From Harmothoe impar (taxonomy: Eukaryota > Annelida > Polychaeta > Phyllodocida > Polynoidae), in NCBI GenBank assembly GCA_947462335.1, contig OX381719.1, positions 67,817,534 to 67,881,533 of the forward strand: a DNA stretch of 64,000 bases, read 5' to 3'. The notes under the pieces are model-generated. The model was not told the origin of the DNA. It saw only the letters and a list, made by a program, of their open reading frames with translations, and did no database searches. Every line of letters starts with the position of its first letter. The first letter of the stretch is position 1. This document shows positions 19,808 to 30,297 of the stretch, one piece after another. The translations under genes were made by a program, and so were the position numbers.

Positions 19808-22338
19808 GAAACCTCACTTCTCAGAACAGGTTTCTCCGCTTTGCATTCGGAAGCAAAGTGTCCTTTTACCTGACACCTGTAACACTGGAAAGTGTTACGA
19901 TCCACCCTAGGGCGGCGCCGGGTTTGATTATCAAACACCTCGTTCATGCGTTTAATCATGGACTCCATTAAGGTATTTAATGAATTTCCTGACGCATTTG
20001 TTTTATCCGGATTGGTCATCTCCGGGGTCTTTGGTTTCTGACTGGAATCAGTCGTAGGTTCCCGTGTATCGGGTTTCCGGGGGGTTTCCGAATAACCTTT
20101 GTTACTAGGAAGCTTCCCGGAAGCTGGGGTAGAGCTAGATTTCTGTCGACCCTTGAATTTCAGGGCGTCTACTCTCTCCTCCCCTTCAGATTCTTCCGCG
20201 GAAGAATCGTCACCATCTAAGGAATGTTCAATTCCAGAGACGCGCTGTCCCCTATTAGCGGGTATCATACCGGCTAATAGTATTTTCTTCTTGTCATGCT
20301 GATCAATTGACATGAACAAGTCCGCTAGGGAAGATCCAACTTCCCAAGCTCTACCACAAACTTTAGCATGTTCAGGATCACTCAATCCACTAATAAATCT
20401 TACAAATAGAGATTCTATGTAATATTCAGCATCCCTGCTCCATTCTGGCCTAGCCTGCCGCAACAATCGCTGCAATTCTAACCCAAAAATTTTAGCAGAT
20501 TCCTTAGGTTTCTGCGTTCTTTTCTGAAACAGAGTCCAGTGATCTACTGTCACCATTTTCCCAAAGGTGTAACAAGCTAATACTTCCAGCTGGTCGTATG
20601 TAGCTTCCGGCCCGTAAGTGTCCCTCCATTCTTCAACTACTATCTTACCTGGACCGTCACTTAACCATATCACAAAAGCTCCCAAGGATTCCTCCTTGTT
20701 CCAGCAATTGTACTTACAATCATCTAAAAGTGATTGATATTCTTCCTTCCAGGGTCTTAAACCCCTGTAAGGCTTAGTCACGCGTGCAGTTCTTTTAGCG
20801 GCATAATTAGAATGCACTAATTGACCCGACATGCGTCGACTCCAAGCCAGTAGGTCTGTACCGTCTTGACCTCGGCTAGAGCAATCTAGTCCCAAATTAC
20901 CGATGGCAGGGTCTCGATTATGTAATCGGTGCTCCGCTGGGGTCATTGTGACCCGCCGGTTCAAAGGAACCTTTCTTTTGGGTACATCGTCAGATGATTT
21001 ATCTGATTCAGATTCTGAATCCTCATCAAAGCGTGGGCCTTGATAGCCTGACAATCCCTCAGTGTTTTTATGCACCGGGTTTGACCTTCCCTTTGTTCCC
21101 GGTTGGGTCCCCTTATTCATCCTATCCCTCGGCCTAATCTCAGGATCTTTATTGACTCCCGAGTGTGTTTCCGTGGCCGGAGGTGGATACGAATAAGTTG
21201 CATCTGGGCAATACCTATAATTACCCTTGCTATCATAACCTCCCGGATTCCCATATAGAGCCGGGTCAACTCCCGCAAAGGGGTTCAATGAGCCATAACT
21301 ATGGTTCACCACTTCATCTCGAAATTTATTTTTATAATGTCGAGACACTTCCTCCTCTGGAGACATTTCCCTGTTAACCGGACCAATACTGGCATGATTA
21401 ACTGGTTCCCGTCCAAGAGAGCGCCCGGTAACATTCACTCTCCTTGAATCTTTCTCTCTGTTCTTATACACGGAGTCTTCCACATTCCTCAATCCATTAT
21501 CATTAATAAATGGATCGAATTGAGGTAATGCTTCCCCCTTACTAGTAGTAGGAGTACTGTCCGGAACAGTTTCCGGCCTGACAGCTGGAACCTGTTCCTT
21601 CCCCTGTTGTTCCATTGCCTTTGATAATTCATCCCGTAGGAGCGTTTTTCTGGCTTCCAGGGAACAGACAGCTTCTACCTCAGCTTTCCGTTTCCTTTCC
21701 AACTCTTCCGTTTCCTCCAGGATTTGCATCCTGGTGGATTCGTTATCTTTGACAAGCTGGTCTCTACCCTTCTCGAGGTCCTCCGTCCCCTTCTTCAGGA
21801 CATACCATTCTCTAGAGTATTGTTTCAACTCCTTCTCATACTTCTCCTTAAGAGATTCGGAGTGTTCATTCTCCTTCCGGTTCTCAGCAATCTTTGCTTG
21901 AATCTTTTGGAATTCATGCGATTCCTGAGCAACCTTCTTCTTCATATACCGGTTGTCCTCTATCAACCGTTCCCTCTCTTCAATGAGAGTCCCCTTTACC
22001 TTCTGATTCTCGGAGAGGATCTCATCCCTTTCTTTCACCAGGGATGTCAATTCCTCAGTCAATGCAGCATATTGGTCTTCCATTGACTGCCTGTCCAAAC
22101 GGACATTCTCCCAGTAGAGGTCATCCTCTTCTCGAGCCAATCGCTCGTCATATTCCCTTTGGAATTTCTCATCTCCCACATAGGGTTCTACCCAGGAAAG
22201 ATCCTGCACTTTCCTCTTCTTTTGATCCGGCTTTAAGCCTTCCACCGGGTAATACCCTGGCACCTCCAGGCGAGTTGATTCCAACTCTCCTTCACTCAGC
22301 TCTGGGCCAGAGCTCCCCAGGCTACCACCGGTAGCCAT
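19798..22338 (-). CDS. Gag polyprotein (Ty3/Gypsy copy 1)
   Basis: 846 codons from ATG 22338 (MATGGSLG) to TAG 19800-19798. The in-frame upstream codons start only with GTG. Long Glu/Lys/Arg-rich heptad region (about residues 60-250) predicts an extended coiled coil. A central domain (about 490-690; LLAWSRRMSGQLVHSNY, FGLELQRLLRQARPEWSRDAE) sits where Gag capsid-like domains lie. A CCHC knuckle CYRCQVKGHFASEC closes the C-terminus. It packages the element RNA into particles. The length equals copy 2 exactly and no stop interrupts it. Confidence 0.93.
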   Translation of the reverse strand: MATGGSLGSSGPELSEGELESTRLEVPGYYPVEGLKPDQKKRKVQDLSWVEPYVGDEKFQREYDERLAREEDDLYWENVRLDRQSMEDQYAALTEELTSLVKERDEILSENQKVKGTLIEERERLIEDNRYMKKKVAQESHEFQKIQAKIAENRKENEHSESLKEKYEKELKQYSREWYVLKKGTEDLEKGRDQLVKDNESTRMQILEETEELERKRKAEVEAVCSLEARKTLLRDELSKAMEQQGKEQVPAVRPETVPDSTPTTSKGEALPQFDPFINDNGLRNVEDSVYKNREKDSRRVNVTGRSLGREPVNHASIGPVNREMSPEEEVSRHYKNKFRDEVVNHSYGSLNPFAGVDPALYGNPGGYDSKGNYRYCPDATYSYPPPATETHSGVNKDPEIRPRDRMNKGTQPGTKGRSNPVHKNTEGLSGYQGPRFDEDSESESDKSSDDVPKRKVPLNRRVTMTPAEHRLHNRDPAIGNLGLDCSSRGQDGTDLLAWSRRMSGQLVHSNYAAKRTARVTKPYRGLRPWKEEYQSLLDDCKYNCWNKEESLGAFVIWLSDGPGKIVVEEWRDTYGPEATYDQLEVLACYTFGKMVTVDHWTLFQKRTQKPKESAKIFGLELQRLLRQARPEWSRDAEYYIESLFVRFISGLSDPEHAKVCGRAWEVGSSLADLFMSIDQHDKKKILLAGMIPANRGQRVSGIEHSLDGDDSSAEESEGEERVDALKFKGRQKSSSTPASGKLPSNKGYSETPRKPDTREPTTDSSQKPKTPEMTNPDKTNASGNSLNTLMESMIKRMNEVFDNQTRRRPRVDRNTFQCYRCQVKGHFASECKAEKPVLRSEVSGN

Positions 22339-22444
22339 TGTCTGTCCACTAAAGGACTGTCTGTCCACCAAAGGACTTCCTGTTCAGTATAAACTGAACA
22401 TATTCCCGAACAATTACCTTGTTCTGCTACCTTTACTGCTACTG

Positions 22445-22456
22445 GTCACGGCACCA
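22445..22456 (-). other. primer binding site, tRNA-His type (copy 1)
   Basis: Directly after the 5' LTR (one spacer base) the minus strand reads TGGTGCCGTGAC. It matches, as I remember it, the complement of the 3' end of eukaryotic tRNA-His (...GTCACGGCACCA). Confidence 0.75.
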
Positions 22457-22457
22457 G

Positions 22458-22939
22458 TGTGGTGGTTCGAGTTAACTCTAGGTTAAAGAACAACGATCAC
22501 GGCAGTTTCCAGGTGCGAGAATATATCAGTCTTTATTCACAAGAATAACAACTCCAGTTCCTGTATTAGGGAACGATCAGTGTAGCATTAATACACACAG
22601 GTAAATCAGGTTTCTCTATAAATAGAGGAAACGGTCAGTATACAACTCTTAGCATACAACTCTGTCCGCACGGTTGGACATGTGAAGTCTCACGTCAGTC
22701 GGGCCTGCACTGACTGCCTTCCAGGTAAACACACGGGTCTTATATAACACCGGCTCTTAGATCACGTGGCCAGGTGGGTGGGTCGGCCGCCCACCTGAGA
22801 GCGGCACACGGTTACCTGAAGAGGACCTGCGCCCTCTCCCGGGAACTGTGTGCACTAGCTCCAGGTGGAGAAGCCGAGTAAACAGACGTTACCCGGAAAT
22901 ACCGTGTATGAGATTAATATGTAATATCATGCCCCTACA
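22458..22939 (-). repeat. Ty3/Gypsy copy 1, 5' LTR (482 bp)
   Basis: Ends TGTAGGGGC...CCACCACA on the minus strand, TG/CA type. Two bases shorter than the LTRs of copy 2 (TTCGAG instead of TTCGTAG). Confidence 0.93.
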
Positions 22940-22974
22940 ATTGTAAAGATATTAACGAGAGGTGGCAGTTTATT

Positions 22975-24976
22975 TTGAAATTATTCTCAGATGAACTTGA
23001 CATTATGTGTCCTGTGAAGACTTTTAAGGTAAAAAAGGACAGGGCACCCTGGATCACCGAACATATTTTGGAAATTATTCATAATAAAGACAAGGCACTG
23101 ACCAAGGCTATTAGAACCAAAAAGGCTGATGATTGGCAAATAGCAAGTAGTTTAAGGAATAAAGTAAATAAATTCATAAAAAAGGCCAAGAGTAAATTTA
23201 TTAGAGATAGTTTAAAAGGAAATAAAAAAAATGGTAAGAAATTTTGGCGTTTTATAAATGGTCTGGTCAAAGGTGATAGGGGTGTTCCTCATTTTTAACT
23301 GAAAGTTAATGTGAGGGGGGTATTGGTGAAAGACGGTGATACACCTGATTTCATTAATGAGTTCTTTTTGAACATCGGACCTAACCTGGCCAGAGCATAC
23401 GATATACCTTGGACATTTGATGGTGAAGAGCTGGATTTGGGACTGGCAGATATTGAAACGAACGTGACAGAGGTCTTAAGCCTTATTAAAGGCTTAGATA
23501 CGACAAAATCTTCTTGTATAGAAGGGATATCCTCGCCAGCTTTAAAGGATGCACTGTCTGCTGTCCCGGAGCGTATTACTTCATTGTTTAATGAATCCTT
23601 TATGTGAAGTTCTATACCCGATGTATGGAAGGTTGGGACTATTGTACCTTTACAAAAGGATGGTGATAGGTCTGAGGTGTCTAACTTGAGACATGTTACT
23701 CTGCTTCCAGTTATTGGTAAATTATTAGAAAAAATTGTTAACGATAGACTAATTAATTATTTGGAAGTTAATGATATTTTGGATCCTAAGCAGGGAGGTT
23801 TCAGGTCAGACCACTCGACCATCAGCACAGTTAGTTATTTCACCGATAATATCTATAAGGGGTTTAATACGAGACAGTTCACATTGTCTACCTTTATAGA
23901 CTTGAAGAAGGCTTTCGACACCGTAAATCACTCCATTTTATTAGAAAAATTATCCAAAATTGGTGTCGGAGGCCTTCTTCAGAAATGGTTAACCTGTTAC
24001 CTAAGTGATAGGAGACAGCGCACCTCAGCTAATGATAAGATGTCGGGGGAGGGTATGGTCACGTGTGGAGTCCCCCAGGGCTCCATATTGGGCCCTACCC
24101 TCTTCCTTGTATATATAAATGACTTAGGAAAATTGATAAAAAATTGTGCTGTATACTTATACGCTGATGATACGGTTATTTCCAAAACAGGACATGATCT
24201 GAACGGGAATACTTCCATAATGGAGGAAGAGTTAGTCATTTTAGAGCATTGGTTCAAAAAAAATAAACTCACTTTAAATGCTAAAAAAACAAACTATATG
24301 ATTTTTGGACTTAGAGCTAAACTAAAAGAAAAGTTACCACCGCTCCCTCCACTTCAGTTCAACCCCCATTGCGAGAGCGCAGAGTGTAAAATATGTAGGG
24401 ATCACATTAGATCCAGTTTTAAATTTCAATAAACAGGCTGAAGGGGTATTTAGGAAAATTGTGTTTAAAATTTTCCAGTTGGCTTTTTTGAAAGAATCAA
24501 TGACCGTATCGATAAGATTAAAAATGTACAAAACCATGATATTACCACATATAGATTATGGTGACATCCTTTATGACGTATCAGGAAAGTATATCCTGGA
24601 TAAGATTCAGGTGGCTGAAAATAAAGCCTTGAGAATGTGATTAGACGTTGACTACAGGTACCCTACCATATTGACTCACAAAGAGGCAGGGATTTCATCC
24701 TTATTACCTAGACGGAGGATGCACCTTGTTAATTTTATGTTTAAACAGAAAGGTAATTCTGCTATCACTAACCTCAGGCCTGTCTACACCAGAGCTCATG
24801 ATGCTCTCCTATTTACCACTGTTAAGCCAAAGAATGAGTCAGCAAAAAAAAGTGTTTTATATAGAGGTGCGATTCAGTGGAATAATCTATCTGTTCCTAC
24901 AAGATTCATAATTGACTATGAGGAATTTAAGCTCAACAGAAAGAGATGGTTGGGAAGCACTAATTATATAATGTAA
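22975..24976 (+). pseudogene. LINE reverse transcriptase (copy B)
   Basis: Fragments in order: linker with KIIHNKDKALTKAIR-like basic helix, then KGLDTTKSSCIEGISSPALK, IVPLQKDGDRSEVSNLRH, FIDLKKAFDTVNHSILLE, CGVPQGSILGPTLFLVYIND and LYADDTVISKTG (YADD), then a C-terminal part to 24976. TGA at 23605-23607 and frame changes near 23300 and 24430 break it. The RT is of the same clade as the others here but a different family, as shown by the loop after YADD. Confidence 0.85.
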
Positions 24977-24980
24977 TAAC

Positions 24981-26690
24981 GCAATTATCTTTCTGTCAGA
25001 TATTATGAGCGAATTCATATGCTTAACTACCCATATGACTTGTATTTATGTTGCAATGTTTAGTAATCGAAAACTTAGCACTCAAGAGGTTTTGCACCTG
25101 TGTGTATTAGGAATGAGCTCGCCGCGTTACAGGAGTAGCCCGCTCCAGATACCCAGTCAACACTGACGTTGTAGTAGTGTGACAGGATTACATGAGGAAT
25201 GTTATCTAAGGGTTTTTGCATTTATATGATTATATTGGTTAGTACATGGAGCTGACTGAAAGGTCATAGCAAGTGTATTCTGATCTAATTATAATTATGC
25301 TCTGTACTACCACCTATTTACTTAAATTGTTGATATGTACTTGTGACGATATGTGGTTGTTACCTATCTGATAGACTAAGGATACCTTATAGAGTATCTT
25401 ATATTTTTCATTGTTCTATATAAAAGCTAAGTTGAGTGTTATAAATATAATTAATGCTGGTGTCAAATATTTTCGAGCTGTATAAGTTCTTTTTGTACAC
25501 CAGGATAAAATAAACGGGATAGATGTATTTACATCTTCTCATACTCAAAAAAAACATGTAGCCTGTCAGTATGTTCCCTCGAATGCAAGAATTGCGGTTG
25601 TTGCCTGCGTAAAAAAATGCCCGATACAATAGTGTTTTCCCGTAACATCCACAGTTACCAAATGATTTTAGATGTTTTTTAGTTAATTTCTCGTCGTCAT
25701 AAAGTGGGAAAATAAAAATAAAACACTTTATTGAAAGTTAATGTGACTTCTGAGCACACTGTTTGCGCAGGACTGCATTAACCGAGTAAATTGCACACTG
25801 TTTCAAGGTGTTTCAAGAACCCGACGAGTTAAATTTCAGGGACTATACTGCACAAGAAAACAATGGATACTCTTTTTTTGTTAAATGTCAGGCCACTTTC
25901 ATGGCAAATTACCAAAGAATAATAAGTGTTCTTTAGGTTGACAGCATTTTGGGGAGGAGAAACAATGAGAAATGGTTGAAAATGGAGTAGAGCCGAGATG
26001 AGTCAGTAAACTCACCTGACTGAGCTAGATATAGTTCAAGGTTTGGCTGCATTCCAATGTTAATCTCTTTAATTATGAATATAGATCATATCATGATTAT
26101 TCCACACAATATACCATAATTACTAAAACCTAGAAATTTTAGGATCGAGCAACAAGACGTTTTGGGGGAACTCTCACTTTAAAAGTTTAAAGCAATGATA
26201 TGATGATCAATTGAGTAAATATATTTAGAGTGTTAATCCTTTACTATCATATGAAATATTTGTATTAGTCATTCTATTTATATCGATGCAATGAATGATG
26301 CAAACATTAGGCCTCTCCACCACCAGATATGACCTTTCGGCAAAATCAACATGGCTGACATTGTTACAAAGTGTTGAATTTCTCTGTCTTGGATCATTTA
26401 ATAATAAGTACAGTATTGATACCCGTGACTTTGAAGTATCACGTATCGATTTTTTAAAGTATCAATCTGAGGCCTAATTAATATTGTCTAAGTATTTGCA
26501 GCTCACACTATATGACAGGTGGTGTCTGAGAATTGTTTCCTGGCAAAAGTCCTGAGGAAAATTTTCCAAGGCCACTTGGCTAGGTGTAATTGCCAAAACA
26601 GTCCCAGGACTTTTGTACGGCCATGCATGTTTGCCTACTTGTCCAGACACATTAATGTGCAGTCTTTACTTTGTTTGGTCTTGACTGTTT
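24981..26690. other. no gene; Helentron-like hairpin scrap at 25584-25620
   Basis: No coding frame with recognisable motifs. 25540-25625 repeats the pre-terminal block and left hairpin arm of the Helentron-like family (CAAGAATTGCGGTTGTTGCC), but the right arm is absent. The rest is AT-rich and unassigned. Confidence 0.5.
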
Positions 26691-27857
26691 TCAGAATGAT
26701 TGAACCCTCTTTTTAATGTTTTTGTTTTCAGATTCATTGAAGCTTATACCTTGCAGTCTCCAGTAACGTTTTTTCAAAACAGTGTCAGCATAGGCATCCA
26801 CACTGATTGGGGTCCATCTGTTTAGAAAATATGTATCTTGGTAATCTTGGATATTTCTTCCTAAGTATTGAAAGTAGACAGCTTCTCCTCCACTCAAGAA
26901 GGCCATCCACCAGGCATAAGTACTCAGTGATAAAACAGTATGGTTGCAGGAAACACCTATGGCGAATTCTAGGTACTTGGGTTTCTTAGTGAGATATGCA
27001 TCCTCAGACTTTATCAAGAACTTTGCCCACTTTTTGTCATCTGTTGAGACACTGAATATGATATTATCACCATATCTACTTTTGAAGTAGTTCATGGCAT
27101 GTGTATAGTAGACATCACTAGGTTGCTTGTGTATACCCCGTGAAACAAAGTCTCTCCCACGAACATGTACATTTACAAACACAAAAGGTTTACCATTGAC
27201 ACATGCTCTGCCATTGGAGTTCACTGAGAAGCTGCCTTTTCTTCTGGCAGACACTGCTTTAGCTAGGTCTTTAAGATAACGTTGAGCAGAATCCTGCAGA
27301 CTCCTCTTGAGAGCAAATTCTGCTTTTATTTCCGATTCATATTTAAGAAAATAGTTTGTGTTTTGTCTAAATCCTGCCACAATGACAAGAGACTTTCTAG
27401 AATATTTTGTTGTAGGAATAAGTTTTTGTTGATATGTCCTTGAACCTTTCCAACCATCACCATCATTTAATATCAGTGTATCATTTGAGTATGTATTGAG
27501 AATATGTCTGCACTGCTGTAAATCATATAAGGGTATGGATAAATCTGAGAACAATTCTGTTATATCTACATCAATATCTTTTAGATATGAAGAAGTAGTT
27601 GGAAAGGTTTCTCTCATGCATATAAATGCACTCCTCTCCGTCTGTCTGGCAATTCCATACAGTGAAGCATACTCCCATAAGCAATTCCCCAAGCGGCCCC
27701 TAAAAGGGCCGTACAAGTAACGCATTTGCTTTTTCAATTGAGGCAAATCATTTGACTTGTCGAATTTGGATATTTTAGCACATGGTCTTATTATGTATAT
27801 CATGGAGATGATAATATATAATGTTGCCAATAGGAAATATTTCTGAACCAACCTCAT
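26691..27857 (-). CDS. galactoside alpha-1,2-fucosyltransferase-like (GT11)
   Basis: A single-exon ORF of 388 codons, ATG 27857 to TGA 26693-26691. It has type II Golgi topology: a short N-tail, a membrane segment at about residues 8-23, then a lumenal catalytic domain. GT11 motifs: GRLGNCLWEYASLYGIA (54-70), NVHVRGRDFV (229-238), and LSTYAWWMAFLSGGEAVYF (311-329). The family moves fucose from GDP-fucose to galactose in alpha-1,2 linkage on glycans. The nucleotide-sugar box, usually HxRRxD, reads HVRGRD, so the second Arg has moved by one position. Length and completeness suggest a functional host gene. Confidence 0.9.
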   Translation of the reverse strand: MRLVQKYFLLATLYIIISMIYIIRPCAKISKFDKSNDLPQLKKQMRYLYGPFRGRLGNCLWEYASLYGIARQTERSAFICMRETFPTTSSYLKDIDVDITELFSDLSIPLYDLQQCRHILNTYSNDTLILNDGDGWKGSRTYQQKLIPTTKYSRKSLVIVAGFRQNTNYFLKYESEIKAEFALKRSLQDSAQRYLKDLAKAVSARRKGSFSVNSNGRACVNGKPFVFVNVHVRGRDFVSRGIHKQPSDVYYTHAMNYFKSRYGDNIIFSVSTDDKKWAKFLIKSEDAYLTKKPKYLEFAIGVSCNHTVLSLSTYAWWMAFLSGGEAVYFQYLGRNIQDYQDTYFLNRWTPISVDAYADTVLKKRYWRLQGISFNESENKNIKKRVQSF

Positions 27858-28366
27858 TTCCTTTTATGACAAAGCAATAATGACTTTAAAGCCAAGAATA
27901 AAGTTTGGGAAACTTTCTCTGGGTATTCTGAGTATTTTTGATTGACAAATCAAAATAAAATTGTTTTCTCTTGAAGCTGAAACATGGTCCTCCTAAAAAA
28001 ATCCTAGACCTTTGCCAGGGTAAAGCCTTTTTGTTGTGTTATTTTAAAGATATTTTGTCAATTAGATCGACCATTTTGAAATTTTCAATTAGCAACAATT
28101 CTATTACTGCTACATATTAGCCTAATGCATATAGTGCTTCATTTGATGTGTTTGTGTGTGTTTATCTAGATGCATGGTTAATGTATCTCTGTGGTGGAAA
28201 TGAAAGCCTCTGCTTTACATATGAATCCAACAAACCAAAGCAGAACAGTTCACTTCTGGTGTCATGGTTCCTTTAGTTCGTACTTGAGGGCATTGTGACA
28301 TTCCCTAAATAAATAGATATGAAAGCATATTTCTCTCTGTCTAGAAGACCTAACCAAAGTAGGGCA

Positions 28367-28571
28367 ATATATAAGGCAAGCATTCACCAGCAGTTTGTGT
28401 CTGAATACTCTTGAAGGATACAAAATTGCCGACTTGTCTTAAAATTACTTAAAGATGGAAAGGTTCTTGGCCTACTTTGAAATCATAACAGAACTTGACC
28501 TTATGGATAGCAATGCTACAAGTTACAGTGATGTGTTCCATAACAACCACAGAGATTTTTCACTAGGGTAA
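28367..28571 (+). pseudogene. TATA promoter and 38-codon ORF cut by a transposon
   Basis: A TATA box candidate (AATATATAAGG, 28367-28377) lies about 80 bp before ATG 28455, which has A at -3 and G at +4. The frame (MERFLAYFEIITELDLMD...) runs 36 codons and enters the AGGGTA-family element at 28565, where a stop follows after two more codons. It is divergent from the GT11 gene, about 0.6 kb away. I do not recognise the peptide. AGGGTAAGC at the border would also fit a splice donor. Confidence 0.35.
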
Positions 28572-29331
28572 GCTCACCTATTTCCGACCACATACCATAA
28601 GTCGACCACCGAAAGCACCAACCTGTCTTTATCCTGTGCTATATTGGGCTACACCTGCTATTTGAATTAAAAGTTAAATTGTGTTCATGATCTGCATAGC
28701 ATCAATATTTTTCACCAATATCATTTTAGTCATATGAATACATATTGCAGAAGTGAGGGTGTATGACCTGTTTTGACTCCACACAAAATGGAAATTCTTC
28801 AAATATGTTTGACTTTACTGCTAGGTTATCATGCATTTCAATTGATGTTTGTACTAATTGTGATGTTAAATTGATGGATACACATCTTTTGAACATAAAT
28901 TACCTTTTCTTGAAATAATACATTAATATTTCTCCAAAAGTAGGGCCCATAAGCTAGCACCTTCTAATTTCACCATGAATCGACCAGAATTTCACCATAA
29001 GACGACCTCAATATACAAGGTAAAGCAGTAACCCTTTGACAATGGTCATTCTGTGAGGAATGCTACTTTCATGCCTACTTTTCAAAAGCTCCAAAGTCTA
29101 AGAAAATATACCTGTATTGGGAGAATAATGAACCTGAATAATTCAAACATTATTCTATTGAATAAATTCAGTTCATCTAGATGTGAATTTAAAACAATTC
29201 TTATTGTTTTCATTGATATAAGAGTGGTCGACTCTAGGTTAATTTTGGTCGACATTGAGTAAAAATAGACCATATGAGATTTTCAATTATAGGGGCAATA
29301 ATCTGCATATAATATTGATAAATGAAATTAT
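28565..29331 (+). mobile_element. AGGGTA-family transposon, copy A (truncated)
   Basis: Begins AGGGTAAGCTCACCTATTTC, the same terminus as copy C (62163 downwards), and stays similar over about 770 bp including CACCATAAGACGACC motifs. It then stops at 29331, so the far terminal repeat is missing. No coding capacity was seen. Confidence 0.75.
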
Positions 29332-29333
29332 TG

Positions 29334-29634
29334 CATCGGTTAGCACATTGAACTTTCCAGCCTTATCCTTGAACCAACCTTGAACTCTCATCAGATTTTC
29401 CTTTACGGCGCCATAGTAGTTCAGTAGGGCCTCAAGGTAGGGTCGGAAACCATAAGTCTCTGTGTTACCAGATATTTTGAAGCCATCCACAGTGACTTGA
29501 ACATCTTGGAAGAGAGAATGTTCAAAGTTGTTCACTGGTGCCACCACGTCCGTGCAAGCCACAAGAAGCCCCCCACCGGCCACTTTCAGTCTGGGTGCCA
29601 ACGTGTAAAAGGGAGCACAATGGTTTACGTGCAC
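29334..29634 (-). pseudogene. Polinton/adintovirus-type major capsid relic, N-terminal half
   Basis: On the minus strand a frame reads VAPVNNFEHSLFQDVQVTV, then YGFRPYLEALLNYYG and KDKAGKF. This pattern (VNN..HSLF..V.V, then YRxYLExLLNY, then KDTAG) is characteristic of the double jelly-roll major capsid protein of Polinton/Maverick and adintovirus-like elements. It is head to head with the C-terminal half on the plus strand, so an inversion separates the two. It is an old, non-functional copy; no other viral gene was found beside it. Confidence 0.65.
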
Positions 29635-29639
29635 GAAAA

Positions 29640-30297
29640 CAGCAGCGAGTGCCCACTCTCTGAGCTCTACAAAGTGATGCTCTACGTGCGTTGAGTGGTG
29701 CTGTGATCCAAGTGCATGAAAAGGCTGTGATAGAATGGGGACCCATCGACTACCCAGTCAACAGAGTTGAGGTGATGTCCAACGCTATTCTTGCGGGCAA
29801 CCAAGATCACAACTACACACACTCCAACTGCCCAAGTCCATGATGATATGTTTCCTGGACGACGACGGGTTCAACAGAAATTACGCCAAAAACCTCTTCG
29901 AAATGAAGCATTGCAACCTCAACTCGCTTTAAATGATAGTAGACAATCAAAAGGTGCCAAAAGACGCCTACGTGCCCGACTTTGCCAAAGGGGAAGCGGT
30001 GAGGGAGTACCTAGCGCTACACACAGAAACAGGGATGTATGACGGTTCACGCTCCTGCAGCATTTCCTACAAGGATTTCCTGAACGGTTACACACTCTTC
30101 CCCCCTTGACTTAATTCTGGACCGATCGCACAACAGGTGTAGAGTCAACCTTATAAAAGACGGTGAACTACGGGAAGAGCACAGTTTCAGCATGACGCAG
30201 GTGGCGACCACAATGGTACTACTCTACTTGGTGTACGACAACGTAGTTGAGCTGACCAGAGATCGTCATCCCATCACAGGCTACCACAAGAACTGAG
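29640..30297 (+). pseudogene. Polinton/adintovirus-type major capsid relic, C-terminal half
   Basis: Plus-strand frames, with several stops and shifts, carry the later part of the same capsid protein: a YPVNRVEV motif, then NYAKNLFEMKHCNLN, then a stretch with YVPDFAKGEAVREYLAL, then KDFLNGYTLF, and finally YLVYDNVVEL near the C-terminus. The order agrees with that of the family. At least three lesions interrupt it (stops near 29694 and 29930, and a shift near 30108). It is a dead remnant. Confidence 0.65.

Larger units (their letters stand above)
14144..22939 (-). mobile_element. Ty3/Gypsy element, copy 1 (defective)
   Basis: Minus-strand element with 5' LTR at 22458-22939 and a truncated 3' LTR at 14144-14576. 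The internal order is PBS, gag, pro, pol and the start of ORF3. The flanking 4-bp duplication is ATTG. Relative to copy 2 it lacks about 4.1 kb, from near the U3 start of the 3' LTR through most of ORF3. It also has a TAG in pol (18535-18537), a 5-bp deletion (near 18683) and a 1-bp insertion in ORF3 (near 14887). The two LTRs differ in their shared part by only a 2-bp indel that I could see. Confidence 0.93.
13851..24980 (+). mobile_element. LINE copy B, split by Ty3/Gypsy copy 1
   Basis: 13851-14143 duplicates 13197-13489 with few changes. The Gypsy element then intervenes, and the LINE resumes at 22940 with linker (22975-23298), RT (23311-24432) and RT C-terminus (24560-24976). Joining 14143 to 22944 recreates the sequence seen uninterrupted at 13478-13520, with ATTG as the duplicated target. 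Several frameshifts and stops (for example TGA at 23605-23607 and 24638-24640) make it inactive. The 3' end near 24980-25100 is not sharply defined. Confidence 0.8.

Noticed and set aside
29791..30042. Plus-strand 83-codon ORF
   Set aside because: It is an out-of-frame reading of the broken capsid relic.
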